DNA of 64,000 nt from Aliagarivorans marinus DSM 23064. GTDB lineage: Bacteria; Pseudomonadota; Gammaproteobacteria; Enterobacterales; Celerinatantimonadaceae. Below the pieces are notes generated by a model. It was not told where the DNA came from. It was given only the letters and a program-made list of their open reading frames with translations, and made no database searches. The translations under genes and the position numbers were made by a program. The stretch covers positions 310,001 to 374,000 of the forward strand of contig NZ_AUBY01000008.1 in NCBI RefSeq assembly GCF_000429485.1, read 5' to 3'. Shown piece after piece: positions 50,312 through 59,085 of the stretch (its first letter is position 1; every line of letters starts with the position of its first letter).

Positions 50312-50824
50312 TTACAGACGCATATCTTTGGTGTCTTCAGCAATCTGCTTGATGGTGTTCTCGAACATACCAATCACGTTGTCTTCAAACTCGTCTGGGT
50401 TGAAGCCGTATTGGATGGGGAAGTTCAACTCAAGAGACAGGGTGTCGCGACCGTCCATAAAGATCTTTGGATACTTCTTGTCGGCGTTCCACTGGTTGAC
50501 GTACTCCAGCAGTTCTTCGTAACGGCTCTTCTTGGTGGTGAACTGAGATAGCATGCGCAGGTTCCACAGGCGGTCATCGGAGCCGAACACATCATAGATG
50601 ACGTAAACGATATAGCCATTGTCTTCGGTCTCGAACACAATATCGCCATCGCTATCGATTTCGTAGTCGTAACCCATCTTAGCCATGGCTTTTTCAACGG
50701 CCGAGCGGGTAGGTTTATAGGTGGGGTTGCTACTGGCTTCTTCACCCGATAGCTTCATCGCGTTGGCTGGCAGTTGAACCGCTACCAGCATGGCAAACAA
50801 CATTGAAACAACAACGTTCTTCAT
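50312..50824 (-). CDS. Exported YbjN-domain protein (paralogue 2)
   Basis: A 170-residue exported YbjN protein. ATG 50824 follows AAGGAGAGG and begins the signal peptide (MKNVVVSMLFAMLVAVQLPA, cleavage after ANA). The mature domain parallels the first copy: AVEKAMAKMGYDYEIDSDGD, YVIYDVFGSDDRLWNLRMLS, LLEYVNQWNADKKYPKIFMD, and FNPDEFEDNVIGMFE, which is identical in both. The two genes are in tandem in the same direction, separated by 485 bases, so this is a duplication with conserved export. Regulation appears different: this copy has a 23-28-base dyad upstream, not the 17-bp element. Confidence 0.82.
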   Translation of the reverse strand: MKNVVVSMLFAMLVAVQLPANAMKLSGEEASSNPTYKPTRSAVEKAMAKMGYDYEIDSDGDIVFETEDNGYIVYVIYDVFGSDDRLWNLRMLSQFTTKKSRYEELLEYVNQWNADKKYPKIFMDGRDTLSLELNFPIQYGFNPDEFEDNVIGMFENTIKQIAEDTKDMRL

Positions 50825-50884
50825 CAATCCTCTCCTTGTGCACAGAAATCTGTCTTCGCTTGCGTTATTGCGCCCTGAAGACCG

Positions 50885-50911
50885 GTTGAGAAATGGCAAC
50901 ATCTTCTCAAC
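50885..50911. promoter_or_regulatory. Inverted repeat upstream of the second YbjN gene
   Basis: GTTGAGAA (50885-50892) and TTCTCAAC (50904-50911) form a perfect eight-base dyad with an eleven-base spacer, 60 bases upstream of the start codon. It may be an operator or leader hairpin. The rest of 50912-51073 is AT-rich and otherwise unremarkable. Confidence 0.35.
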
Positions 50912-51073
50912 AACTCTCTGAACGATATCAAGTTTTGCTCTGTTATGCAGAGGAAATTTGCATCTTCTAACGTTATTTAGGAGGTTACCAAAGAATTGTG
51001 GTTTTTTATCGATGGTAAGAAATCTGCGTGATTACCTCACCTGATTGCTAGAAGTACAGCTAACCCTCTGATA

Positions 51074-51589
51074 TCAATACATACCCCCGCGAAACTCCAC
51101 CAAGGCTTGGCGATCTAGCAGGTTGACCCCTAAAGGCTTGTGAATACTGCCGTTGAACATCAGATGGTTCCAATCCGGGCTGGGTTGCTCTTGCAGCAAA
51201 ACCGGTGGCTCAAACAGCTGATAACCGGAAGACTGATAGTAGTGAAGCTCACTGGCGCAGATAAAAACCTGCTCGGCGCGCGCATCGCGAAGGTGGCTTT
51301 CCAGACAACCAAGGATTTTTTTGGAATAGCCTTTGCCGCGATAAAAGGGGGCAACCGCAACACCGGCAATCATACCGGCTAAGAAAGGTTCGCTAAGTTG
51401 GTACATCTCACGTAAGTAGGCAGCACCATGGGCGATTATCTGCTGGCCTTCAAAGCCAATGGCCACGCAGAGCAGCTCTTCTGACATACTTAGCTCAATG
51501 CCCGGCTGCGCATAAGCTTCTCCCAGAAATCGGTTTACCCGAGAGAGTAATGGGATGATTTCCTCAGGGGAATAAATACAGATACGCAT
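51074..51589 (-). CDS. GNAT family N-acetyltransferase
   Basis: A 171-residue GNAT. The core is FLAGMIAGVAVAPFYRGKGY (beta-4 followed by the acetyl-CoA loop RGKGYSKK at about residues 100-107), then AEQVFICASELHYYQSSGYQ, with the normal final strand replaced by a PPVLLQEQPSPDWNHLMFNG extension. The N-terminus (MRICIYSPEEIIPLLSRVNR) is also somewhat unusual for the family. It is a single gene with 148 bases to the fosA stop upstream on the same strand. The substrate is unknown. Confidence 0.8.
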   Translation of the reverse strand: MRICIYSPEEIIPLLSRVNRFLGEAYAQPGIELSMSEELLCVAIGFEGQQIIAHGAAYLREMYQLSEPFLAGMIAGVAVAPFYRGKGYSKKILGCLESHLRDARAEQVFICASELHYYQSSGYQLFEPPVLLQEQPSPDWNHLMFNGSIHKPLGVNLLDRQALVEFRGGMY

Positions 51590-51737
51590 CTCTCACACTC
51601 ACTTTCCTTGTTTTGCTCAGCAGCTTTCGCGGCCGATGCTTACCTAAAGATAAACGAAACTAGTTGATAGTTTGCACAATAGAATAAAGGCACTCCTTGA
51701 TCTAAAGCAAGTAGAGTTTCTGTCCTAATTACAGGAT

Positions 51738-52136
51738 TTAAAGCCAGATAAGGCCTGAGTACGGTTTTTTTCGCAAACTCCGCAAACGTGATGTCAAATC
51801 GCCGGCATGGATCTCCAGCTTGTGGCCATCGGGATCGAGAAGGTACAAGGAGTCGCCTTCGCTCTGGTTCTCTTTCCAATAGCTTAAGGAGAAACCCGAC
51901 AAGTGTTTGCGCATGGCCTCAAAGCGATTCGGTGCCACCGAAAACGCCAGATGGCTGTAATCGGTGGCGGGCTGGGGTGCATCGCAGGAGAGGCATAACC
52001 ACAGCTCGCCTAAACTCAAGTAAGCGCCGTTATCCCACTTTACCTCCCCTTTAAAACTGAGGATCTCAGTGTAAAAGTGCAGCGAGCGCTCCAAGTCGCT
52101 CACTGCCACGGTAATGTGATTGAGTCCGGTTAACAC
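51738..52136 (-). CDS. fosA: FosA-type fosfomycin resistance glutathione transferase
   Basis: A 132-residue vicinal-oxygen-chelate enzyme very close to FosA (about 135 residues). GTG 52136 is chosen because it starts LTGLNHITVAVSDLERSLHF, the FosA N-terminus, one base after the stop of the upstream pump gene, with AAGG in that gene's last codons. Metal ligands are in place: H7, H62 (YSHLAFSV) and E108 (HKLEIHAGD). The potassium-binding SEGDS loop is at 92-96 and the WLCLS strand is conserved. FosA adds glutathione to fosfomycin in the cytoplasm. Resistance is predicted, not shown. It is the last gene of a four-gene run. Confidence 0.9.
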   Translation of the reverse strand: MLTGLNHITVAVSDLERSLHFYTEILSFKGEVKWDNGAYLSLGELWLCLSCDAPQPATDYSHLAFSVAPNRFEAMRKHLSGFSLSYWKENQSEGDSLYLLDPDGHKLEIHAGDLTSRLRSLRKKPYSGLIWL

Positions 52137-52137
52137 G

Positions 52138-53376
52138 CTATGCCTTATTGATCTGTTGGTTAGGGCTCTGTTCGTTACCACCCTGTTCATTTATCGCCGG
52201 GCCAGGCGCTGCGGCTTTAAACCCCGCTCTCACATTGAGCCAGCCAATCACTGCGACGGCAACAATAAGATAACCAAACTGCCAGGCATAGTGCATCCCC
52301 AGCTGCAAGGCCGTCATACTCACCAAGGAGGAGAAGATCATCTGCCCGCCTCCCGAGAGCGCTGCTGCGGTCCCCGCTTTCTGCCGGTAGGGGGTCAGTA
52401 CCTTGGCCTGCGCACATGGCAGCGCCAAGCCGTTGCCCATGGCCATTAAGAACTGACCAAACATCATTGCCAGCGGTGTGAGCGGCGCATTGATCAGCCA
52501 TAGCCCGGCGCTAAGATGAATCCACGGCGCCATAAACAAGATCCGCTTTTGCCCGTAGATGGGTAACAAGCGGTTGCACAGCACTCCACCGCACATCAAG
52601 CCACAGGCGGGCAACAAGGCCCAGTAGGCGTATTCTTGCGAGTTCATGCCGATCTGGTTTTGCATCACGAAGGGCATCAGCGACACCGCTGTAATCACCA
52701 ACGAAAAGTTGAGCCAGCTAATCACCGCAAAGCTCTGGAAATAGCGGGAGCGGATCAGCGAGCCATAATCGCTGAGCACCTTGGCTGGTTTGGGCATGCT
52801 GCGCCGCTCGCTAATGGTCTCTTTGAACAACAGGTACAACACCAACCACACCAGCGCGATATAGCTAAACAAGCTGACAAACACCGCCAACCAGCCAAGG
52901 TGATGGTTAATCAGCCCCCCAAATACTGGGGCAACGATAGGCGTAAACGAGGCCACCATGGTCACCACCGACAGCGCCCTCGGCAGCTGCTCTGGCGAGT
53001 AGTTATCGCGCAGTGATGCACGCCCCAGCACCGCACAGCAACCTGCCCCGAGCCCCTGCACAAAGCGCCCGGCCAGAAGCAGGCCAAAGTACTGGCTACC
53101 GAAGATGGCCAAGCTCAGCCCCAGCAGCGCCAACAGCAGGCCCACCAGCAATACCCGGCGGCGCCCCAAGGCATCGGAGATGGGGCCATAGATAAACTGC
53201 GAAGGGCCAAAGCCCAGCAGGTAAAAGGAGATCAGTAGCTGGGCTTCATCCAAGGAGATGCTAAAGTCCTTGGCAATCCAAGGCAGTGATGGAAAAACCA
53301 GCCCCATACTGAGCTGGCCAATGCTGACAATCAGGCTTGCCAGCAGTACCGGTTTATAGCTAAGACGCTCGCTCAT
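52138..53376 (-). CDS. Bcr/CflA family multidrug efflux MFS transporter
   Basis: A 412-residue 12-TM major facilitator transporter. ATG 53376 overlaps the upstream stop by one base (TGATG); the open frame starts further upstream inside that gene. The Bcr/CflA features are FPSLPWIAKDFSISLDEAQL after TM1, the motif-A loop GPISDALGRRRVLLVG, RFVQGLGAGCCAVLGRASLR in TM4/5 (motif D/C region) and VVTMVASFTPIVAPVFGGLI. It exports drugs or metabolites by proton antiport. It is translationally coupled to the siderophore-interacting protein before it and to fosA after it, so export of a siderophore-like or drug compound is possible. Confidence 0.88.
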   Translation of the reverse strand: MSERLSYKPVLLASLIVSIGQLSMGLVFPSLPWIAKDFSISLDEAQLLISFYLLGFGPSQFIYGPISDALGRRRVLLVGLLLALLGLSLAIFGSQYFGLLLAGRFVQGLGAGCCAVLGRASLRDNYSPEQLPRALSVVTMVASFTPIVAPVFGGLINHHLGWLAVFVSLFSYIALVWLVLYLLFKETISERRSMPKPAKVLSDYGSLIRSRYFQSFAVISWLNFSLVITAVSLMPFVMQNQIGMNSQEYAYWALLPACGLMCGGVLCNRLLPIYGQKRILFMAPWIHLSAGLWLINAPLTPLAMMFGQFLMAMGNGLALPCAQAKVLTPYRQKAGTAAALSGGGQMIFSSLVSMTALQLGMHYAWQFGYLIVAVAVIGWLNVRAGFKAAAPGPAINEQGGNEQSPNQQINKA

Positions 53377-54203
53377 CAGGCTGTTTTGCCCGCTTGCTGG
53401 CTCTGCTGCTCGGCATCTTGTCGTTTGGCCAGCTTGTGGCCATCTTCGCTTACGCCAATCTTCCAATAGCTAGAGAAGTAACTGGCGCGCTGTTGAAAAC
53501 CCGCTTGCGCGGCGGCCAGCGCACGAATGCGGCGCATATTGCCAAACTCACAGGCGCACCACACTACAAACTCTTGCTCAGGCCAGACAAGCTTGGACAG
53601 CGCATCACTGAGGCTAGTCTCGCTCTCGCGCAGCAGCCACTGAACGCTGATGCCTTCAGGCAGCTCAAGCGCTTGCTTATCTTGCTCGCTGTTTACTTCA
53701 ATCAGCAGCTGGGCTTGTTCGGTGACTTGGCCTTTGGCTACCAGCTGCTTGAGCGCTGGCAGTGCGGTCATATCGGCGACAAACACCCCCTGTGCGACCT
53801 GCTTGTCGATACCGGCGCTTTGCCCCGGCCCACCGACCATAATCTCACTGCCAACGGCCACGTTGGCCGCCCAGCGCGCGGCTAAGCCTGCCTCGCTGTT
53901 TTTTATATCGCCGTGGTGATGCAGCACCATATCGATGCTCAGGCGTTGTTGCTGGCTGTCGAACTCGCTGATGGTGTAGGTACGCATAGCGGGCTTCGCA
54001 CCGGCTGGCAGCTGACTGAGGTCGCTGCGGCCCTCGGCGGTGAACATTAGTTTGACGTAGTCTCCAGCACAGCCTTCTGGGAACTTGGCGATATCGTCGC
54101 CGCCCAGTACTACGCGACGCAGGTTGGGGCTGATATCGATAAGCTCCAACACGGATAAACGCTTGGGCGACGGTTTGCTTCGTTTTTGCTTGGTATCGTT
54201 CAT
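53376..54203 (-). CDS. Siderophore-interacting protein (SIP/ViuB family ferric reductase)
   Basis: A 275-residue cytoplasmic flavin reductase of the SIP family. The N-terminal FAD-binding barrel has LSVLELIDISPNLRRVVLGG, MRTYTISEFDSQQQRLSIDM (the RxYT flavin motif, at about 83-92) and VLHHHGDIKNSEAGLAARWA (H-x-x-G). The C-terminal NAD(P)-binding half has GVFVADMTALPALKQLVAKG and FVVWCACEFGNMRRIRALAA. It would release iron from imported ferric siderophores by reduction, complementing the VctPDGC locus about 14 kb away. It is the second gene of the run starting at the recombinase, 21 bases downstream of it. Confidence 0.88.
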   Translation of the reverse strand: MNDTKQKRSKPSPKRLSVLELIDISPNLRRVVLGGDDIAKFPEGCAGDYVKLMFTAEGRSDLSQLPAGAKPAMRTYTISEFDSQQQRLSIDMVLHHHGDIKNSEAGLAARWAANVAVGSEIMVGGPGQSAGIDKQVAQGVFVADMTALPALKQLVAKGQVTEQAQLLIEVNSEQDKQALELPEGISVQWLLRESETSLSDALSKLVWPEQEFVVWCACEFGNMRRIRALAAAQAGFQQRASYFSSYWKIGVSEDGHKLAKRQDAEQQSQQAGKTA

Positions 54204-54224
54204 GTTTGCTCTCTGGGTAATCGG

Positions 54225-54851
54225 TTATTTGGCGTGGCCCGCTCGCGGGCAGTGCTGACCTTCGGCCTCGGCGTTCATACGGGCCTTGACCCGCTTGACG
54301 GTGGAGAGGCTGGCGCCGGTTTTACTGGCGCAGGCTTGCAGGGTTTCCCCTTCCAGCAGCAGCTCAGCGATTTGTCGATGGCGCTTTTTATCTGCGGGCC
54401 GCCCTTTAAACCGCTGGTTCCATGATTCCTTGTCTTCGCGCAGGGCTTCACGGCCCCACTCGGCTGCCACCAAACGGCGGCGGGTTTGCTCTTCAGCCAT
54501 GCCGGCGAGTAGCTGCAGCATGGCTTGGGTGCTGGGGTCTGCGGGGGAAAAACGCAGTCGCTGGACCACTGTCTCAATCACCACTCCCTTCTCCAACAGC
54601 GCGGTTATCACCTGCACCACATCGGCAATATCGCGACCGAGGCAGGCGATCCAGTGCAGCGCTAACACATCACCGCGTTGCAGCGCTGCCAGTAGCGCGC
54701 TCAGCACCGGACGTTCGCTGGCTGGTACGTTGCCGCGAACGCCCTGCTCTTGATGCCAGGTCACCTCGGGGAACAGGGCCTGCACCGCTTGGCGATGCTC
54801 AGATTGCGCGCGATTCTTTGGCGAGAGACGTTGGTAGGCATGATAAGTCAT
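54225..54851 (-). CDS. Serine recombinase (resolvase) family protein with altered active site
   Basis: A 208-residue resolvase-fold protein with an N-terminal catalytic domain (MTYHAYQRLSPKNRAQSEHR, candidate nucleophile S10) and a C-terminal HTH (about 160-200, EGETLQACASKTGASLSTVK). In classical resolvases the second active-site motif is D-R-L-x-R; here it is WIACLGRDIADV, so the Asp and the first Arg are Ala and Cys. The middle arginines in GMAEEQTRRRLVAAEWGREA are kept. It may be an inactive or specialised recombinase. It is 21 bases upstream of the siderophore-interacting protein gene, an unusual operon partner. AAGGCCCGCGT precedes the ATG. Confidence 0.75.
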   Translation of the reverse strand: MTYHAYQRLSPKNRAQSEHRQAVQALFPEVTWHQEQGVRGNVPASERPVLSALLAALQRGDVLALHWIACLGRDIADVVQVITALLEKGVVIETVVQRLRFSPADPSTQAMLQLLAGMAEEQTRRRLVAAEWGREALREDKESWNQRFKGRPADKKRHRQIAELLLEGETLQACASKTGASLSTVKRVKARMNAEAEGQHCPRAGHAK

Positions 54852-55012
54852 ACGCGGGCCTTATGTTGGGAAATCGGCTACGAGCTAGCGTTATAGCCAT
54901 CGTTATGGCTAGCGGCTCATTTAAGGTATGGGTCATAATATAAACAACGGTTCATAATTTGGCAAACACTAAATGAACCAATTGGCCCAATAGCCCCTTA
55001 AATGACAAACGA

Positions 55013-55039
55013 AAAAAGCGCCCTCTTTGGACGCTTTTT
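55013..55039 (-). terminator. Rho-independent terminator of the DUF5107 gene
   Basis: AAAAAGCG (55013-55020) pairs with CGCTTTTT (55032-55039), with a CC/GG extension next to a T-rich loop. On the minus strand the stem ends in a T-run. It is 22 bases past the stop. The rest of the gap 54852-55012 shows only a repeated GGTTCATAA/GGGTCATAA-like pair without a clear role. Confidence 0.85.
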
Positions 55040-55061
55040 AATAAGTATCAAGTTGTTAGCG

Positions 55062-56504
55062 CTACAGCGGAAACACTTGCAGCCCCTGCGCATCATGAAT
55101 AGTAATTTGCGCATCTGGGCCAAAAGGTCCTTCTAAGCGGTTCCCCCGATACGGATTGGGCTCAACCGCTTGGTCGAACACCACCTCGCCTTTGGAGACA
55201 ATCTGCACATTGTAGGGCTGGCCGGGTTCGATAAAGTACAGCTGCAGCTCGCCGTCGATCAGGTTGAGCAGCAGCTTCTCGTTGGCGTGGCTAACATCGC
55301 TTAAACCGACCGTTGGCACAAAGGTCTCATCGATGTCCATGCGCCCTTCTGCCGGGAACTGGTCTTTGATCCAAAACTGCGGGGTAACGCCAGCCCACAT
55401 CTCAACCGTTGGGCGATGCCATACCTCGCCACCAGCTGCCGGGTCAACCTTGAGCGAATCAAAGCCAAAGCTCCAGTTTTTGAGCCCCGGGGTAATGTTG
55501 TTATCGGCGATGCGGATCAAGCCCTCACGATTGGCTTGATTTACCGCGCCCCAATAGTTGCTGCCTTGCATACCCGGTTTGGCGTAGGCTATACCCTCGT
55601 TTTGGTTTTTAAACCAACGGAACTCATTCCATTCCAGTGGGTTATCCCAGTAAAAATCCGGTAGATGAATATCGCCCACCGGCCCAACTTGCATCAGTGA
55701 TTCATCAACACGGGTATTGCCCGGTTCAGAGCCCGGCGCCATGGTTAGCAAGGTCCAGTGTTCAAACTCCGGGGTGTTATTGGTGGGGTTGCCGATGATG
55801 GTGATGGTGTCCACTGCAGCGCGATCTCGGTGCAGGCTCACGTAAAAGCTTACCTCCAGTTCACTGGCAGGAACGCGGTAGTTACCCGGCTTGCCGGCAT
55901 AGTCGTCTTTATCGGCATAGGTCATCGCGATGGTGATGCGCTCGGGGCTATGCTCGATAAGCTCAAAGCGCCACGGGCGGTTCCAGGCCACGCCATGCTC
56001 AGCTTCGCGTACGGTGGGAAAGATGCCCCCCATAATCATCAGCCAATCGTAGTAAAACACCCCTTGGTCCATCAGGTAGGGGGTACCCACCGGGTTTTGG
56101 TAGAGCGACTCATGGCCGGTGGTTTTGTTGACCATCGAGATAATTCGGCCACCAAACTCTGGCAGCACTTCAAGGCGTAAGAAGTTGTTCTCTATCACCC
56201 AGGTTTGGTACTCGGTCTCAACAACGGTTTGGTGATCCCAGGAGGCCAACGAAAAATCGGGATTCATTTGGTAGTCGTAATGGCGAAAACGATAGACACC
56301 GGGCTGAATCGACAGGCCGCTTGCCAGACAGCGCGAATTGTTGGGTTGATCATCACAGTCCATCGGCTTGTCGGCAAAATCGATGGTCATTAACCAAAAC
56401 GAGCCGATGCCGAGCGCCACCGCAAGGATGGCAAAGGCGATTTGCTGGAGTTTAACCAACAGCAGTTTTTTCTTGGAATTAGCTTGGGAAGACGAGCCCT
56501 TCAT
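55062..56504 (-). CDS. Membrane-anchored DUF5107 (galactose-mutarotase-like) protein
   Basis: A 480-residue protein with one N-terminal transmembrane anchor (about 18-40, IAFAILAVALGIGSFWLMTI) and the rest outside the cytoplasm. From about residue 100 the sequence has the DUF5107/aldose-epimerase-like pattern: ENNFLRLEVLPEFGGRIISM, NKTTGHESLYQNP, FYDWLMIMGGIFPTVREAEH and VSFYVSLHRDRAAVDTITII, and a C-terminal beta domain (LNLIDGELQLYFIEPGQPYN). DUF5107 proteins are predicted to bind carbohydrate; function is not established. GGAGCGGTA precedes the ATG. The gap 56505-56860 upstream holds the promoters of this gene and the chemoreceptor with nothing distinctive. Confidence 0.72.
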   Translation of the reverse strand: MKGSSSQANSKKKLLLVKLQQIAFAILAVALGIGSFWLMTIDFADKPMDCDDQPNNSRCLASGLSIQPGVYRFRHYDYQMNPDFSLASWDHQTVVETEYQTWVIENNFLRLEVLPEFGGRIISMVNKTTGHESLYQNPVGTPYLMDQGVFYYDWLMIMGGIFPTVREAEHGVAWNRPWRFELIEHSPERITIAMTYADKDDYAGKPGNYRVPASELEVSFYVSLHRDRAAVDTITIIGNPTNNTPEFEHWTLLTMAPGSEPGNTRVDESLMQVGPVGDIHLPDFYWDNPLEWNEFRWFKNQNEGIAYAKPGMQGSNYWGAVNQANREGLIRIADNNITPGLKNWSFGFDSLKVDPAAGGEVWHRPTVEMWAGVTPQFWIKDQFPAEGRMDIDETFVPTVGLSDVSHANEKLLLNLIDGELQLYFIEPGQPYNVQIVSKGEVVFDQAVEPNPYRGNRLEGPFGPDAQITIHDAQGLQVFPL

Positions 56505-56860
56505 TACCGCTCCATTTTCTGATTAAGGCAGATAGCGCGCCTATCATAGGGGCTTTTCGCTAGGATGTAAGCCACCAGCAGGGATTGTGTGACCGTGGCG
56601 ACTTACGAAAAGTCGCACTCGCCTTATTGCTGCTTTTCACGACGGCAAACGATCAATCAACGAACAACCAGCAAAATATCGCTTTGCTTGATAAAACCCT
56701 ACTCTTTTTAGGTAGTTAACCTATGCAAATCTGAAATCCCGCGAGTGAAGATCTAATAAATTAAATTTTCCACTCAAAATTAGCGCCAACGCACAGTTCC
56801 CAAGCACTTCAGGGCACAGCTTATCTATATTGGAAGATAAATCATGTCCGGACGTTTTTG

Positions 56861-58972
56861 ATGAATCCATTAACTATGATCGACAAGTTGCTGCAACAAC
56901 TGAATTTTAAGATGAAGTTTGTATTGGTTGGACTGCTGATATTTGTTCCACTTATCTGGCTGTCGAGCTTGTTCTTCAAAGAGCTGAACAGCAACATCGC
57001 GTTCACTGACCAAGAGATCGTTGGTACCCAGTATCAACCCTATATGAAGCAGTTGTTTGTCAATATCGCCGCCCATCGTGGACTGACTCAAGGCTTGCTG
57101 AAAGGCGACCAATCGCTACTCAACCCGATACGAGAAAAAGAGCGCTTGGTAGAGCAAGCTTTCCAGAGCCTGCATCAGTTTGATAAGCAAAATAACGATA
57201 TCTTCGAGCTAGAGCCGATCATCAACCAACTGGAGCGCCAATGGCGGGTACTGCCGGGCAATACCACCATGAGCAGCAGCGAGAATTTTAACGCCCACAG
57301 TGCACTGATCATAGAAGTGCATAACGCCATCACCCATATCGCTGACAAGTCCAACCTCACCCTCGACCCAGAACTCGACACCTACTACCTGATGGAAGTG
57401 ATCACCAAGCTGCTGCCAAGCACCGTGGAAAGCATCGGTAAGCTCCGCGGCATGGGTACTGGTGCACTGGCTGCTGACCAGCTCAGCGGTGAGGGCAAAC
57501 TACGTTTGTCGATGCTCTCGGACTTGATTTCCAGCAATATCGACAAGCTCAACTATGCCTTTACCACCATCAACCGCTACAACCCCGAGCTCAACTCGCA
57601 CAAGGCCTCGGAGCAAAGCCTGCAGCAAGCGCTACAACGCTTCAACAGCACTACCCAGCAAGAACTGCTGGACAGCGAGTTGGGTAACATCAGTCCGTCT
57701 GCCTTCTTTGACCAAGGCACCCAAGCCATCGCCAGCGTGATAGCCCTCTACGACGAGCTCCAGCCCGAGCTGGAGCATCTGTTGCAAGTGCGCCGCGACA
57801 ACAGCTTCCAGCTGATGCTAACCATCGTGATAGGCATGAGCATGACGCTGATTATCTCCTGCCTGATGTTTGTTTCGATGTACCGCTCGATCACCGGCAG
57901 CATCAATACCCTAAGCCAAGCGACCAAACGGATTGCCGCTGGCGATCTCACCGTGCACTGCGAAGCGCGCGGCAAGGACGAACTTAATCAGATCTATACC
58001 GCCATCAATCAGCTCACCCAAGATCTCTCGGCGATGACCCGCGAGATCATCCAGACCAGCGTCAAACTCGGCGGCATCAGCGTGCAACTGCTGGAAGATA
58101 ACCAGAGCAGCTCTGCCAGCTCAGAGCAGCAATGCCAAGAGATCACCCAAGTAGCGGCGTCGATGAGTGAGATGTCGGTCAGCGTGAGCGAGGTGGCCAA
58201 TAACACCGGATCCGCCACCCAGTCTGCAGAACAAGCGCTAGAGAGTAGCGAAAGCGGCAAGCAGCAAATCAAACAGCTCAGTGAGGCCATCGCCGATCTG
58301 GCCAACGAGGTGGATAACGCCGACCAGGTGATTAAACAGCTAGAAGCCGATAGCAGCCAAATCAACTCGATTGTGGAGGCGATATCCGGCATTGCCGAGC
58401 AAACCAACCTTCTGGCGCTTAATGCTGCCATCGAAGCCGCCCGCGCCGGCGAGCAAGGCCGCGGCTTTGCGGTGGTCGCCGACGAAGTGCGCGCCTTGGC
58501 CAAGCGCACGCAAGATTCAACCCTCGAGATCCAGTCCATGCTCGGTAAGATCCAATCGGGTAGCCAAACCGCCGCAACGGTGATGAAATCCAGCGCCGAG
58601 CTGGCCAATCGCAGCGTACAGATGTCGGCCACCACCGACGAGGCCTTTGACGCTACCGTGTCTGGCATCAACACCATCCATGAGATGAATATCCAAATAG
58701 CCAGCGCCACCGAGCAGCAAAGCGCCGTCTCCAACGAGATCTCGGCCAATGTCACCCGTATCCAAGAGTCCGCCGAACTCACTAAAGACATCGCCGAGCG
58801 CAGCCTCGACACCAGCCAGCAAGTGCAGCAGGCCTCATCGGATATCCAGCAGCAGTTGGCGCGCTTTACCTTGCAGGAGAAGTCGAATGCACCATCGGAT
58901 TCGTCAGGCCAACGGCGCGAGCGGCAGGACGAGTTAAGCCGTGATATTGCCGCTATTCCGCGCAGCGTATAA
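56861..58972 (+). CDS. Methyl-accepting chemotaxis protein
   Basis: A 703-residue transmembrane chemoreceptor. ATG 56861 is the first ATG after a weak GGACGTTTTT; a TTG codon precedes it and ATG 56876 is an alternative. TM1 is at about 21-40 ([20 protein letters not shown]), the long periplasmic domain (about 45-315) has two helical bundles ([20 protein letters not shown]) of the nitrate/nitrite-sensing type, TM2 is at about 320-345, HAMP follows ([20 protein letters not shown]), and the signalling hairpin is [20 protein letters not shown]. The ligand is unknown. It lies alone between oppositely oriented genes, with its own terminator. Confidence 0.93.
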   Translation: MNPLTMIDKLLQQLNFKMKFVLVGLLIFVPLIWLSSLFFKELNSNIAFTDQEIVGTQYQPYMKQLFVNIAAHRGLTQGLLKGDQSLLNPIREKERLVEQAFQSLHQFDKQNNDIFELEPIINQLERQWRVLPGNTTMSSSENFNAHSALIIEVHNAITHIADKSNLTLDPELDTYYLMEVITKLLPSTVESIGKLRGMGTGALAADQLSGEGKLRLSMLSDLISSNIDKLNYAFTTINRYNPELNSHKASEQSLQQALQRFNSTTQQELLDSELGNISPSAFFDQGTQAIASVIALYDELQPELEHLLQVRRDNSFQLMLTIVIGMSMTLIISCLMFVSMYRSITGSINTLSQATKRIAAGDLTVHCEARGKDELNQIYTAINQLTQDLSAMTREIIQTSVKLGGISVQLLEDNQSSSASSEQQCQEITQVAASMSEMSVSVSEVANNTGSATQSAEQALESSESGKQQIKQLSEAIADLANEVDNADQVIKQLEADSSQINSIVEAISGIAEQTNLLALNAAIEAARAGEQGRGFAVVADEVRALAKRTQDSTLEIQSMLGKIQSGSQTAATVMKSSAELANRSVQMSATTDEAFDATVSGINTIHEMNIQIASATEQQSAVSNEISANVTRIQESAELTKDIAERSLDTSQQVQQASSDIQQQLARFTLQEKSNAPSDSSGQRRERQDELSRDIAAIPRSV

Positions 58973-58992
58973 GGCCAATTCCTACCAATAGT

Positions 58993-59009
58993 GCGGGCTG
59001 AACGCCCGC
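58993..59009 (+). terminator. Terminator-like hairpin after the chemoreceptor gene
   Basis: GCGGGC and GCCCGC form a six-base stem with the loop TGAAC, followed by TGTTTGC. It lies 20 bases past the stop codon. Confidence 0.6.
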
Positions 59010-59085
59010 TGTTTGCTCACGCGCTGGAGTCCCATCCCAATTCACGTTATCTTCGTGGCTTGTCGCACCAATAAATGGAATTCAC

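Noticed and set aside
49956-50352. Open frames on both strands in the gap between the YbjN genes
   Set aside because: They cross the G homopolymer and hairpin, have low-complexity composition, no ribosome binding site and no recognisable family.
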